Below, piece by piece: positions 18,714 to 29,445 of a stretch of 64,000 nt of DNA. Position 1 is the stretch's first letter. Every line of letters starts with the position of its first letter. The DNA is from PFL42 sp963789825 (lineage in GTDB: Bacteria > Chloroflexota > Anaerolineae > Anaerolineales > E44-bin32). Location of the stretch: NCBI GenBank assembly GCA_963789825.1, contig CAWBME010000007.1, positions 372,001-436,000 on the forward strand, in the 5' to 3' direction. Made by a program: the position numbers and the translations under genes. A model generated the notes under the pieces. The model saw nothing but the letters and a program-made list of their open reading frames with translations. It was not told the origin of the DNA and did not search any database.

Positions 18714-19220
18714 TCAGGCCAGGCTGCGCAGGGCGCGTGGGGGCAGGGACCAGAGCAAGGTGGCCGTCCCCGGCCGGATCGCGTCGTCCAGCGTGAAGGC
18801 GGCCGCCCCACCCTTCTTGAACTCGATCAGCAAGCGCGCCGCGTCGCCGGTCAGCAGGTAGGACGCCAGCATGTGCATCTGCGGTTCGTGGCCCACCAAC
18901 GCAATGGACTCTGCCTGAGCATACTGTCGCAGCGCCGGCGGGATTCCGCGCGGGCTACGATCCCCTTCCAGCGCCTCGCATTTCTCGGGTTTCGGCCATC
19001 CGGCCGCCTCTTGCAGGATCTGCGCCGTCTCCCACGACCGCTTCCAGGGACTGCTCAACAAGACGCCGACCTCCGGCACCAGGGCGGCCAGGCCGGCGGC
19101 GGCGCGGCGAAATCGGTCGGCGCCCTCCGGGGTGAGCGGCCGCTTGGTGTCATCCGGCCACTGCAGCGGATCACGCACCTCGGCAATCGCATGGCGGATC
19201 AGGTAGACCTCCACGGTCAA
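18714..19220 (-). CDS. sixA: Phosphohistidine phosphatase SixA-like
   Basis: 168 aa histidine-phosphatase-superfamily protein. EVYLIRHAIAEVRDP is the catalytic R-H-G/A motif, VLLSSPWKRSWETAQIL supplies the second arginine, and IALVGHEPQMHMLASYLL holds the second catalytic histidine. Length and the ADSDRPLT-like stretch (TKRPLTPEGADRF) match SixA, which removes phosphate from phosphohistidine. The start overlaps the CYTH-CHAD stop by 4 bases (minus-strand ATGA), so the two are co-transcribed, an association seen often in polyphosphate-related neighbourhoods. Confidence 0.9.
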   Translation of the reverse strand: MTVEVYLIRHAIAEVRDPLQWPDDTKRPLTPEGADRFRRAAAGLAALVPEVGVLLSSPWKRSWETAQILQEAAGWPKPEKCEALEGDRSPRGIPPALRQYAQAESIALVGHEPQMHMLASYLLTGDAARLLIEFKKGGAAAFTLDDAIRPGTATLLWSLPPRALRSLA

Positions 19221-20893
19221 CCTCCCTGCGGCCCCGGTGGGGCTACGACCTCGGGCCTGGCCGCTTCTGGCCAGGCTGCCGGCCGCCGCTTCTCCATCAC
19301 CTGCTCTAGCCGCGTCCAGGGTTTGCCCTTCACCTGCCGGAAGGCCTTCGGGTAGCGCTTGCGGAGCCTGGCGGCCTCCTGCGTGTAGCGCTGCGAGATC
19401 TGACCCATCAAGAACAGCGCCCGGGGCGGCAGCCGGCGGGCCTCGCCCAGAAGCAGATGCTCAAGGCTGGCGACGGCAACATACGCATCCTGGTGCGCCC
19501 CCAGCAGGTCCTGCAGCGAGACCATGACTTCAGCGAAGTCGGCCGCCGGCGCGCCATACACCTCGCGCGAGAATTCCACAGCATAGCGCAGCCGCTTGCA
19601 GCGAATCCGGAGCCGATGATACATCTGCGGCGATGAGCGGGCGCCGATCCGCTCTCCGAGCTTGATCACCCGGGCGTGGTGGACGGCGATCATCTCCGGC
19701 AGCAAGGCCAGGGCCGGCGTACGCGAGTTCATCGACCTGAGCAGCGGACCGCGCTGGAGCATCGATGTGATGCGCTGGACCAGCAGCACATAGCGGCGGG
19801 AGTTGAGCGCGCGCAGCAAACGGATCCTGGCCCGCTCCCGCCTTTTTTCCAACACGACGCTCAGCATGCGCAGCGCGGCGACTTCCGTCTCCTCGGCCCC
19901 ATCTGCCCAGGAAGCAAGCCGCTCGAGCTGGATGTCCTTGTCCCGCACCTCCCCCAGCACGCCGCCGATCCAGCGCAGCTCCTGGCGCAGCCGATCGGCT
20001 CTCGCCGGGAGCGCCGGTGAAAACAAGGCCAGCGCCGCTCTCATCCGTCGTGCCGCCACACGCATGTCGTGCAACGCATCTGGATCCTCTCCCACGCGTG
20101 TGCCGGGCTCGTTCTTGAGAAATGCCAGGAAGTGGCGCCGCAGGATGGCGAAGGCCAGCTCCCCAATCGTCTGTGTGGCAAAGATGCCCGTCGGACCCAA
20201 CTCGGGCTGGGTTTGCGGAGTCAGGCCGTGTGCCAGCAGACCAGCTTCGAATTTCGAGCTCGTGCCCGGGGTCAGCCTGCAGGCAGCCCGCAGGTCCTCC
20301 AGGAAGGGACGCAGCACCTCAACGGTGTCCGCGGGGACCTCGACCTCGACCCGGTTCAAGCGGACCGGATCGCGATCGTCAGGCAGAGGGATGAGAGTGT
20401 CATCGAGGGCGATCTCACCCGCCAGCTTGCCGCCGACAAGAATGGCATAAGCTTGACGAGTCGATTGGAGGGAGAACAGCGGGCGCAGCGGCTGCGATCC
20501 CGTCAGCGCTCGTACCCACGCTCCGGCGCGCCCCTCCGATGTAAGCAGAGACTGGAGATCCGAGGACGGCAGCGGGTCCTCGATCTCCGTGCGAATCCGC
20601 AAGCCGTCAACCGCCGCTTCGGTCGTCTTCAGCGTGACGGCATGCGCACCGTTCTCGGATCGCAGGCGAAGGGTCAGCCCCGCCCGATGTAGACGCCAGT
20701 CGGCAGTGTCGAAGTAGGTGTCGGCGATGGCGCGGGGGCCCTGCGGCCGATAGGCGATATCCGTTGTGGACTGGGCAGCAGCCGGGGCGCCGGCCTCGCC
20801 ACCCTCCGAGTGATGGGCAGCCTGCCTCGACTGAAGCCACCTCTCGACAGGCCTCAGGTCGACGGCGTCCAGCTGCCACTCAACTTCTTGCAT
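19217..20893 (-). CDS. CYTH-CHAD domain protein
   Basis: 558 aa. Residues 1 to about 205 are a CYTH (triphosphate tunnel) domain: EVEWQLD at the start in place of E-x-E-x-K, ADTYFDTADWRLHRAGLTLRL, then VTLKTTEAAVDGLRIRTEIE. Residues about 235-510 are a CHAD domain with the helical histidine/arginine/lysine signature (LHDMRVAARRMRAALALFS, RWIGGVLGEVRDKDIQLERL, RIRCKRLRYAVEFSREVYG). CHAD binds polyphosphate; CYTH enzymes hydrolyse inorganic triphosphate or similar. The third charged residue of the CYTH motif is glutamine (Q7), which may weaken catalysis. It sits opposite ppx and the kinase pair. Confidence 0.93.
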   Translation of the reverse strand: MQEVEWQLDAVDLRPVERWLQSRQAAHHSEGGEAGAPAAAQSTTDIAYRPQGPRAIADTYFDTADWRLHRAGLTLRLRSENGAHAVTLKTTEAAVDGLRIRTEIEDPLPSSDLQSLLTSEGRAGAWVRALTGSQPLRPLFSLQSTRQAYAILVGGKLAGEIALDDTLIPLPDDRDPVRLNRVEVEVPADTVEVLRPFLEDLRAACRLTPGTSSKFEAGLLAHGLTPQTQPELGPTGIFATQTIGELAFAILRRHFLAFLKNEPGTRVGEDPDALHDMRVAARRMRAALALFSPALPARADRLRQELRWIGGVLGEVRDKDIQLERLASWADGAEETEVAALRMLSVVLEKRRERARIRLLRALNSRRYVLLVQRITSMLQRGPLLRSMNSRTPALALLPEMIAVHHARVIKLGERIGARSSPQMYHRLRIRCKRLRYAVEFSREVYGAPAADFAEVMVSLQDLLGAHQDAYVAVASLEHLLLGEARRLPPRALFLMGQISQRYTQEAARLRKRYPKAFRQVKGKPWTRLEQVMEKRRPAAWPEAARPEVVAPPGPQGG

Positions 20894-21365
20894 GGAACTC
20901 CCTGGGGAATGGTGTTGCCGCGTTCCCGTTCGGGCGCCCGCATCCTGCGAGGAAGGTAATTATACCAAGGGGGCACCCGCACCTCCGTGAGTGCATGAGT
21001 TCCAGCAGCAGGTGCAACGCTGTGAGGAGAATGGCAGTGTATGGCGACTTATGTCCACCTCACAGCAGGCGAACGGCTTCAGATCTTCCCATGGCAATGG
21101 GAATTCCTGCCTCAAGCGGAGATGGCCACCCGCCCGGGGTCGAAGCGGGTAGGACCGGCGATCCTCCGATCTCGGCTCACTGGGATGGACTTGGACATCT
21201 CGCCGGGGTTCTGCCTGCGCCACAGACGCCGCGTGATGTGTGTCTTCTCAGCCCGACGGGATGACTGCGCTCACCTGCCCTCCCAGGCACCCGAGGGGTG
21301 GGGCCCGTTGCGCCACTCGCCTTGGGTCCTCCTGGGCGGAACGATCCGATGCGACTCGGCCGGGT
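20894..21365. other. Intergenic region; possible -10 for the CYTH-CHAD/sixA operon
   Basis: No gene recognised. On the minus strand GGTATAATT occurs at 20957-20965 (TATAAT hexamer 20959-20964), about 65 bases upstream of the CYTH-CHAD start, without a clear -35 at 16-18 bases. The remainder shows no coding or repeat signal. Confidence 0.4.
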
Positions 21366-22628
21366 TTACGGCGGCCCGACAACCTGGCGAATGAGCTCGA
21401 TCGCGGCGGCAGTTCCGTCTTCGCGGCGGATCTCCTCCCCAAGCGACCGCCGCACGCGCTTGCAGCACCGGCGTTGTGCACGGCGCATTCGAGCGCCTGG
21501 CGGAAGGTCGAAGCGGAGAGTCGGCGCAGCGGAATGGGCGGCGGGGCAATGCCGGCGAGTTCCGCCCGCCGTCCCCAGAATCCCTGGTCCGCGCTGAAGG
21601 GGATGACCACCTGGGGCACACCGGCGCGGGCGGCCCCCCCGGTTGTGCCGGCGCCACCGTGATGCACGACGGCGGACATGCGCGGGAACAGCCATCGGTG
21701 CGGGACATCCTGCACGAGATGAACACTGTCCGGCAGGGCATCGGGCAAGGGGAAGCCGGGGCCAGACGCAAGGACAGCCCGCAGGTCCAGCTCGCGGACG
21801 GTGTCAAGGCAGGCGCGCAGCCGGTGCTCGTGCTTGCGGCTCGACATGCTGCCGAAACCAATATAGACCGGTTCGGGTCCTTCTCCGAGGAAGGCGGCAA
21901 GTTCCGCGTCTGGCACCCAGTCGGCTTCCTCCTCCATGACCCAGTAGCCCGTCACCCGAGCCGAGGCCGCCAACTCCGCTGGCGGCGGAACGAGCTGCGG
22001 GCTGTAGGCGAGCAGAAGCGGAATCTCGATTCTGCCCTGACGATCGACGTGCCAACGGTGCAGGTTTGGCAAGCCCGGTCGGGATCGGCGCAGCCTGCGG
22101 TATAGGACCTCGCTTCCCAGGCGAAAGGTGGAGGTCACCAGGCGGTGCGAAAGGCGCCGATAGGCAGGGCCCAATGGCCAGTCCGGGAACACCGGAGCGG
22201 GGTAAGCCGCCGTCGGCGAGAACACCGGGAAGAACTGCGCCGAGATATCCGGGATCCCGCCTTCGAACGGCCAAGTGATGTCCGGCGTAGGTCATGAGGA
22301 AGGAGTGGACGATGGCGTCGCTGTCGAGGCAGGCACGCTCAGCCTGTTGGAGGACGGATTCCGCCAGCGGGTAGAGGGTTGCGGACATGAAGCGCAGCAT
22401 GGCCAGCGGATTCAGACCCGCGCGATCGGTCAACGCCGCACTGACTGCGGCGGGGTCGCCTTCCAGCCCGACAAAGGGAACTCCGTGCGCCGCAGCCAGC
22501 GCTTCGAAGGGCCGAGGGGCCGCGAGCCTTGTCTGGTAGCCTGCCCGCACAAGCGCAGTCGCCAGAGCCAGGAACGGCTCGACATCGCCGCGCGTGCCGT
22601 AGGTCAGCAGCGCGATGCGTTTGCCCAT
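21366..22628 (-). CDS. UGT/MGT-type glycosyltransferase (three frame pieces)
   Basis: GT1-family glycosyltransferase reconstructed from several frames. The start at 22628 reads MGKRIALLTYGTRGDVEPFL, the sterol/macrolide glucosyltransferase N-terminal motif, followed by GVPFVGLEGDPAAVSAAL. After a break near 22250 the second frame has PDISAQFFPVFSPTAAYPAP, then VYIGFGSMSSRKHEHRLRA and the donor-binding block VHHGGAGTTGGAARAGVPQV (UDP-sugar signature, His and Gly-rich). Two more breaks near 21460-21475 lead to LGEEIRREDGTAAAIELI and the stop at 21366. Repaired length is about 420 aa, normal for the family. Acceptor (lipid or natural product) unknown. Confidence 0.8.
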
Positions 22629-22857
22629 GCCGACTGGCAGCCTCCCTGTCGAACGACGGTGGGCCGGGCCGGCGAGGATGCACCCTCGAGGCCGCCAGAG
22701 ATCCGGCCGGGCCAAGGCGCATACGTCGGCGTGCCGACCGATCTCCGGTCCAGACGATTCCCCAGATGCCCGCCTCATCCCGTGCACTTGCCCCGGCGTA
22801 TGCGCCCCGGCATGGATGGCCGCGCCGAGGCGAAGATCCGGCGACCCTGCCACCTTC

Positions 22858-23410
22858 CTACTTCATCCCGAGCGGTTTGCCCTGGCGCAGCGCGTTCATC
22901 AGCCTGCGCGAGCCGCCGCTCGCGGGTCGCCTGTTGCCTGGCGTCCATGATCCAGGCCACGTACATGCGCTGGTGCGACGGACGGAGCCGGTGGTAGGCG
23001 GCCCAGGCTGCCTTGTCCTGCCTCAGCGTCCGCTCGAGATCGGTGGAGAGCTGGGTGAGATAGACTCTGGGCGCCGGCTCGCCATCCTGCCTGGTGCGGC
23101 CGAGCGCAGCCAGTCCGGCGGGGGTCATCTTGCCCTCGGCGATCATGCGCTCGGCTCGCCGGACGTTGCTTTCCGACCAGGCACTCCCCTTGCGCCGCGG
23201 GGTGAAGCGCAAGGCATAGCTCGCCGCATCGATGCTCTTCACCAGGCCGTCGATCCATCCGAAGCACAAGGCCTCTTCGATGGCGTCGTTGAGGGATAGC
23301 GTCTGCCTGCCGGTGGACTTCTTGTGGAAGATCAGCCAGATCTCGGCCGCCGAGGCATGGTTGCTCCTCAGCCAGGTTCGCCAGGCAGCGCGATCTCTTG
23401 GCTTCAGCAT
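22858..23410 (-). CDS. YdeI/OmpD-associated family protein (frame broken near 22920)
   Basis: The ATG at 23410 opens LKPRDRAAWRTWLRSNHASA, then EIWLIFHKKSTGRQTLSLND and ALCFGWIDGLVKSIDAASYA, which are the YdeI signature blocks. RFTPRRKGSAWSESNVRRAE and AYHRLRPSHQRMYVAWIMDA follow. The original frame then drifts into unrelated sequence, while the adjacent frame supplies the family tail RRLMNALRQGKPLGMK and a TAG at 22858. Repaired length about 184 aa. The biochemical role of the family is not established. Confidence 0.82.
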
Positions 23411-25029
23411 CTTTCCGATTATCGTGGCAGCACTCCATTGGGAGCGGTCATCCGCCCGGAGGATTCGGTCCAATTCTCGCTCGCCGGAGGCCGCGGCCGC
23501 GGCGTCGAAGATCTAGACAACAAGATGGCCATGGCCGCATTCGAAACCGGTTGGTCCATCGCCGGCAACTGCGAGAATCGCTCCATGCTGGTCCCCTCAC
23601 ATCGCAGCAGGTTCGCGAACCAATTCCCGGCGGGGTGCGGCCCCCGGGTGAATGGTCAGAGGCCAAATTGATCCTCCAAGCCGGCTGTCGGAGCATCCCG
23701 CACTGTGTCGCGCTGGGAGGCTCATGATCGCGACGGGTGAGCCTTCTCGGGGATCATGGCGCCGGTGACCCATGGGGCTGGCGGCCTCGTGAGAGAAGCA
23801 GAACACCGGTGCTCGCATTTCGCACATACCCCTGTCCTTCCCCTCCCTATGATCCATCGGGGCCTTCAACAGCCAGCCGCCCTGGCCGCCCGCCAGGGGC
23901 TCACGCCCAAGGCGCCCAGGCCAGCCGATCGGAATCTCCGTGCCTTCAACTGGAGCTTGGTCGTGGGATGGTTCAAGCAGCTGCCCTCGGACGATTACCT
24001 ATCCCCGCACACCGGAGGCGGCCGTGTTTGGCCAAGGCCTGAACAGCAGACGCGACTGGCCTCCGTCTCTCCGATTGTATACTTCGTGGCCGACGGCAGG
24101 ATCCCATTGGGACTTGCTTCCCCCACCAGGTCCACAAACTGGCGCGTGATGTTTCCGCAGCAATTCCTGTTAGCGGGCAAGCTCCGCAGGAGGCGTGGGC
24201 ATCCCCGGGCATCAAACCGGGCCGGGGCCATCCGGCGCAGCCCATCAACCTGGAAGGCGCACGTTGGGGGCGTCTCCCCATGGCGTGCGTGGTGTTCCCT
24301 TCGGTGGACCCCCTTGCTCGCTCTGCGGGGTGAGCTCGCAGCCCCTTGGCGATGGCCGGGCGTCGGAAGCCAGGGCTGTGCTGCCGGCTCTCGTGGGGAG
24401 AGGAGTTACGCTGGACTATAATGGAGTCGGAACAGCCGATCTTATAAGAGAGGAAGCCGCGCCCTCGCCCGAGTGTCGGAATTCTGCCGGGCGAGCTCCG
24501 TGCAGCGCGGCTTTGCAGTGGGCTCTCGGTTGGACAACTCGGAGATCCCCTGAACGGAAGCTTGCCCTTCGGCTCTACCTGCACGGACCCGACCGCATCG
24601 CCAAGCCTGGCCCTGTGCGCCGGCGCGCGGCTTCCCACCTCAGCCCTCACCCCGCTCTATCGTTGTCTGCCGAAGCCTCGCTCCCGCCAGTCGCGGGGGA
24701 GTTCAGCGTGGGTGCCTGCTACCCTCACAGGCTCCTGCAGGCGGTGCGCGCCGCACACGCTTCCTGGCAAAGTCCATCAGCCCATCCCCTGGTGCCCTCC
24801 GCCGATTCGCGGTCGTGCGCCAAGGCTGCCGGTGCGCCCATCCTGTCGCAGCCCACTTCGCAGCGACTCGCGCCGCTCGACGTTTCAGCGTCTGGGCAAG
24901 TGGTAGGGGGGAATCCGCGCATGGCCGCCTCGGAGGCGCCCTCTGGCTGTGCACCGGATTCGCGTATCCGGGCTCCTCACACGGGCCGCAGAGCGCACCT
25001 CCCCACGCGCGGGAGCCGGAGGCCGGGCA
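23411..25029. other. 1.6 kb region with no recognisable gene upstream of the surface protein
   Basis: The longest ORFs here (including one that runs past 25900 on +) are arginine/proline/glycine-rich shadow-type translations with no family-like blocks. Features noted: TATGAT at 23848-23853 and TATAAT at 24417-24422 on the plus strand, neither with a good -35. It could hold a long 5' leader, a non-coding RNA or a decayed gene. Nothing is supported beyond that. Confidence 0.4.
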
Positions 25030-28000
25030 GTGAGGGCACAGGCCTTCCTTTCTGCGGTGCTGGTTGCTGGCCTGGTTCTGGGCGGCCTCGCCTGGGACGT
25101 GGCCCTGGCCCAGGCTCCTTGGTCCGACAATTTCAATTCGTACGCCGCGGGCAGCCAGATGATTGGCCAGGGCGGATGGACGGGATGGGACAACAACCCG
25201 GCTGTGGGCGCGCTGGTCTCCAATGCACTCTCACGCAGCAACCCCAACTCGGTCGCCATCACAGGGGCAACCGACCTCGTCCACACCTACGCCGGCTACA
25301 CCTCGGGGCGCGCAGTCTACACTGCCTGGCAATACATCCCCAACAACTTCGCCGGGACCACGTATTTCATTCTGATGAACCAGTACATTGCCGGAGGAGC
25401 CCAGACCTGGTCGGTGCAGGTCCGCTTTCAGTCAGCCACGGGAACGGTCGTATCGGACTTCGACGGCAACGCGCTTCCCCTCATCCGTGGGCGCTGGGTC
25501 CAGATCCGGGTCGAGATCAACCTCGACACCGACACGCAGACCTTCTACTACGACAACGTCCCGCTCTACACCAAGAGCTGGAGATGCGGGGTCTCGGGCT
25601 GTGGGCCTCTCCCGCCGAACATTGCCGCGGTCGACCTGTACGCCAACGGCGCCTCGCCGGTCTACTACGACGACATGAGCCTGGACCACGCCACGCCGTC
25701 GCTGGCCCTGGCGAAGACCATCACTTCGGGGAACCCCTACTCTGTCGTCGGGGGGACCATCGGCTATTCCTACACGTTGACCAACACTGGAAACGTGGCC
25801 CTCTTCCCACCCTACAGCGTCACAGACAACCAGGCTTCCGTCACATGCCCTGCCGGGCCAGCGTACTTATCGCCCGGGGCGAGCGTCGTCTGCACCGCGT
25901 CTCACACTGTCACTCAAGCTGACCTCAATGCCGGCTCCGTCACCAACACCGCAACCGCCACGGCCAGGGACGCGGCCGCCGGCGGAAACGCGGTCACCTC
26001 CAACTCGTCCAGCCAGACGGCGACGGCTACGCAGAACAGGCGCCTCGCCCTGACCAAGTCCATCACTTCTGGCAATCCCTACTCCACGGTCGGCGGCACG
26101 ATCAGCTACGGCTATGCCGTGCTGAACTCGGGCAACATCTCGCTGGCCGGCCCGGTCACCGTCGCCGACAACCGCTCCAGCGACGAGAGCTGCCCGGCGG
26201 TGACCACCGTCGGCAACTCCGACGCCTTCCTCGATCCGGGTGAGAGCCTCACCTGCACCGCCTCCTACACCATCCTTCAGGCCGACCTCAATGCTGGCTC
26301 CGTCACCAACACCGCTACTGCCTCTGCCGGCGGAACCACCTCCAACTCATCCAGCCAAACGGCGACCGCCACCCAGACTCCGGCCCTGACACTCGGCAAG
26401 AGCATTACCTCCGGCAGCCCCTACTACTCCGTAGGCGATGTCCTCAGCTACGCCTTCCTGGTCACCAACACCGGCAACGTCTCGCTGGCCGGGCCGGTCA
26501 CCGTGGCCGACAACCGCGCCAGCGACGAGAGCTGCCCGGCGGTGACGACCGTCGGCAACTTGGACGCCTTCCTCGATCCTGGCGAGAGCCTGACCTGCAC
26601 CGCCTCGCACACCGTGACGCAGGCCGACCTGGATGCCGGTTCGGTGACGAATACGGCCTCGGCCTCGGCCGACGGCACGACCTCCAACACGGACAGCCAG
26701 ACGGCCACCGCGACACAGTTGCCGGTCCTCAACGTGACCAAGACCGAGAGCTCCACCGGCCCGTATGCGGTGGGCAGCACGATCACCTACAGCCTGGTGG
26801 TGGACAACACCGGCAACGTCACCCTGACCAACGTGACGGTGACCGATCCGCAGGCAACGGTGGGCGTTTGCATACCCGCCCAGCCTGCCTCGCTCGCCCC
26901 CTCAGCCAGCATGACCTGCCCGGCCACCTATGTGGTGACCCAGACAGACATGGATGCCGGCAGCTTCACCAACACCGCCACTGCCGACAGCACCGAGACC
27001 CCGCCGGACACCGACGGCGCTTCGTGACTTCGGCAAGGCGCCGGCGCTCAACGTGATCAAGGAAGTCTCGGCCAATGTCGGTGGACCGTGGAGTGACACG
27101 ATCACGGTCGACGTCGGCGACACCGTCTACTACCGGATCCGCGCCCAGAACACCGGCAACATCACCCTGACCAGGCTGACCGTCGACGACGGCATGGCCG
27201 GCTGCACGCTCTTGCGTGGGCCCGACGCTCCGGGCGACGACGACGCCGTCTTCGAAGTGGGCGAGACCTGGGTCTACACCTGCAACCTGATCGCCGTCGC
27301 CGGCACCAAGACCAACACCGCCACTGCCGACAGCAATGAGACCCCGCCAGGATACCGACGGCGCCTCCTACTTCGGCAATGCCCCTGCCCTCAACGTGAT
27401 CAAGGAAGTCGCCGACCACGCCACCGGCCCCTGGAACGACATCAGCATCACCGTCGCTGTCGGCGACACGGTCTACTACCGGGTCACCGTCCAGAACACC
27501 GGCAACATCACCCTCACCGGCATGAGCGTGACGCGATCCGGCCTGCACGCCTGTACGTGGGCCCGAGCCCCGGGCGAACGAAGCCGTCTTCGAAGTGGGC
27601 GAGACCTGGGTCTACACCTGCAACCTGGTCGCCGTGGCCGGCACCAACAACAACACCGCCACCGCCGACAGCAACGAGACCCCGCAGGATACCGACGGCG
27701 CTTCGTACTTCGGCAATGACCCGGCCCTCAACGTGGTCAAGGAAGTCTCGGCCAACGTAGGTGGACCGTGGAGCGACTCGATCACGGTCGACGTCGGCGA
27801 CACGGTCTACTACCGAGTGCGCGCCCAGAACACGGGCAACATCACCCTGACCGGGTTGAGCGTGACCGATGCCGGCCTGCACCCTGACGCGTGGACCCGA
27901 CAACCCGGGCGATGACGACGCCGTCTTCGAAGTGGGCGAGACCTGGGTCTACACCTGCAACCTGGTCGCCGTGGCCGGCACCAACACCAACACCGCCACT

Positions 28001-29389
28001 GCCGACAGCTCCGAGACCCCGCCGGACACCGACGACGCTACGTACTTCGGCAATGACCCGGCGCTCAACGTGATCAAGGAAGTCTCAGACGACGACGTCA
28101 CCTGGGTCAACAACGATCACCGTCGACGTCGGCGACACGGTCTACTACCGGGTGCGCGCCCAGAACACCGGCAATATCACCCTGACCGGGTTGACGCGTC
28201 GACGACGGCATGCCCGGCTGCACCCTGATGCGTGGGCCCGACGCTCCGGGCGATGACGACGCCGTCTTCGAAGTGGGCGAGACCTGGGTCTACACCTGCA
28301 ACCTCGTCGCCGTGGCTGGCACCCAGAACAACACCGCCACCGCCGACAGCACCGAGACCCCGCCAGGACAGCGACGACGCTTCGTACTTCGGCGCGCAAC
28401 CCGTAGTCACCGACCCCGCCGTCACCAAGTCCGGCGATCCGGCGACCGCGGCGATCGGGGACACCGTGGTCTTCACGCTGGTGGTCACGAACACCGGGCC
28501 GGGAGATGCCGACGATGTGGTCGTCACGGACATCGTCCCATCCTTCCTGACGATCAACAGCGTGACGGTCACCAACCCCCTGCCCCCGGGGAGCGTGGAT
28601 GTCACCGGGAACACGATCACCATCGACTTCGGAACGCTGACGCCCACTGCCACCTGCCCGCCGGCGAGCGGGACCTCCTGCTACGTGGTGACGATCCGAA
28701 CCACCGTCAACAGCTCCGCAACTCCGCCCGGCGGCACCAACACCGCCTCGCTGACATTGGACCCTGCAGCCACCGACGCCGATCCTGACAACAACGCCGA
28801 CTCGGCACTGACCACGATCGTGGTCCGCTCGCCATCGGAGGCGCCCGAGACCGGCTTCGCTCCCGGACGAGCCACGCTGCTGCCCGACCAGCCATCGAGC
28901 TCGGCATACTCACAGCTCGGCGACCTGTGGTTGGAGATTCCGGCGCTCGGGATCCGACGGACGATCACCGGAGTCCCGCGACAGGCTGAGGGATGGGACG
29001 TCAAATGGCTCGGTGATCTCGCCGGCTATCTGGAAGGAACGGCGTTCCCGACCTGGTCCGGCAACAGCGTGATCACCGGCCACGTCGTGCTGGCCACCGG
29101 TCTGCCCGGCCCGTTCGCCCGGCTGGACCGGCTCGGCTATGGCAACTCAATCGTCGTGCATGCCTGGGGGGAGCAATACCGCTACGAGGTGCGCCAGGTG
29201 TCGCTGCTCAAGCCCACCAACTCCTCGATCTTCCGCCACGAGGACCGCGCCTGGGTCACCCTGGTCACCTGCCAGGGCTATGATCCGAAGAGCGACACCT
29301 ACCGGGAACGCCGGGTGGTGCGAGCTGTGCTGATGGAAGTCGACGGCGAGACGGTGTCCGCTCCGCCAGCCATGGAGCGAGGCCGCTAG
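25030..29389 (+). CDS. Large secreted DUF11/DUF7507-type repeat protein with C-terminal sortase domain (several frame breaks)
   Basis: GTG at 25030 gives a signal peptide (RAQAFLSAVLVAGLVLGGLA then ALA-QAP). Residues about 30-225 look like a jelly-roll or concanavalin-like domain (WSDNFNSYAAGSQMIGQGGW). About five repeats of a TKSITSGNPYS...NTATAS type follow, then four near-identical repeats (YFGNDPALNVVKEVSAN...), then one DUF11 domain (VVFTLVVTNTGPGDADDVVV). The end (about 28900-29389) is a sortase: ITGHV with His at 29081-29083, TLVTCQGY with Cys at 29270-29272, and RERRVVRAVL with the Arg. A sorting-like PETGFAPG precedes it near 28845. At least seven frame switches between 27020 and 28370 all move one frame forward, so one ORF of roughly 1,450 aa is likely once corrected. 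Confidence 0.8.
27025..28387 (+). repeat. Four tandem DNA repeats of about 340 bp inside the surface-protein gene
   Basis: The landmark ttcggca recurs at 27029, 27372, 27709, 28046 and (changed) 28388, i.e. spacings of 343, 337, 337 and 342 bases. The units share long identical stretches, for example those encoding DAVFEVGETWVYTCNL and GDTVYYRVRAQNTGNITL. Each codes one Ig-like domain. Every unit contains at least one extra base relative to its neighbours (a g at 27026, an extra c in 27347-27348), which breaks the frame. Tandem identity of this sort also invites assembly collapse. Confidence 0.85.
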
Positions 29390-29445
29390 CGTCTAGCCGC
29401 TCCAAGCGCAGGCCCGCGGGCAATGGCGCTGAGTCAAGAAGGGCC

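Noticed and set aside
24195..25922. 575-codon + strand ORF crossing into the surface-protein gene
   Set aside because: Arg/Pro/Gly-rich translation without family blocks, and it overlaps the well supported frame of the surface protein from 25030; a shadow of GC-rich DNA.
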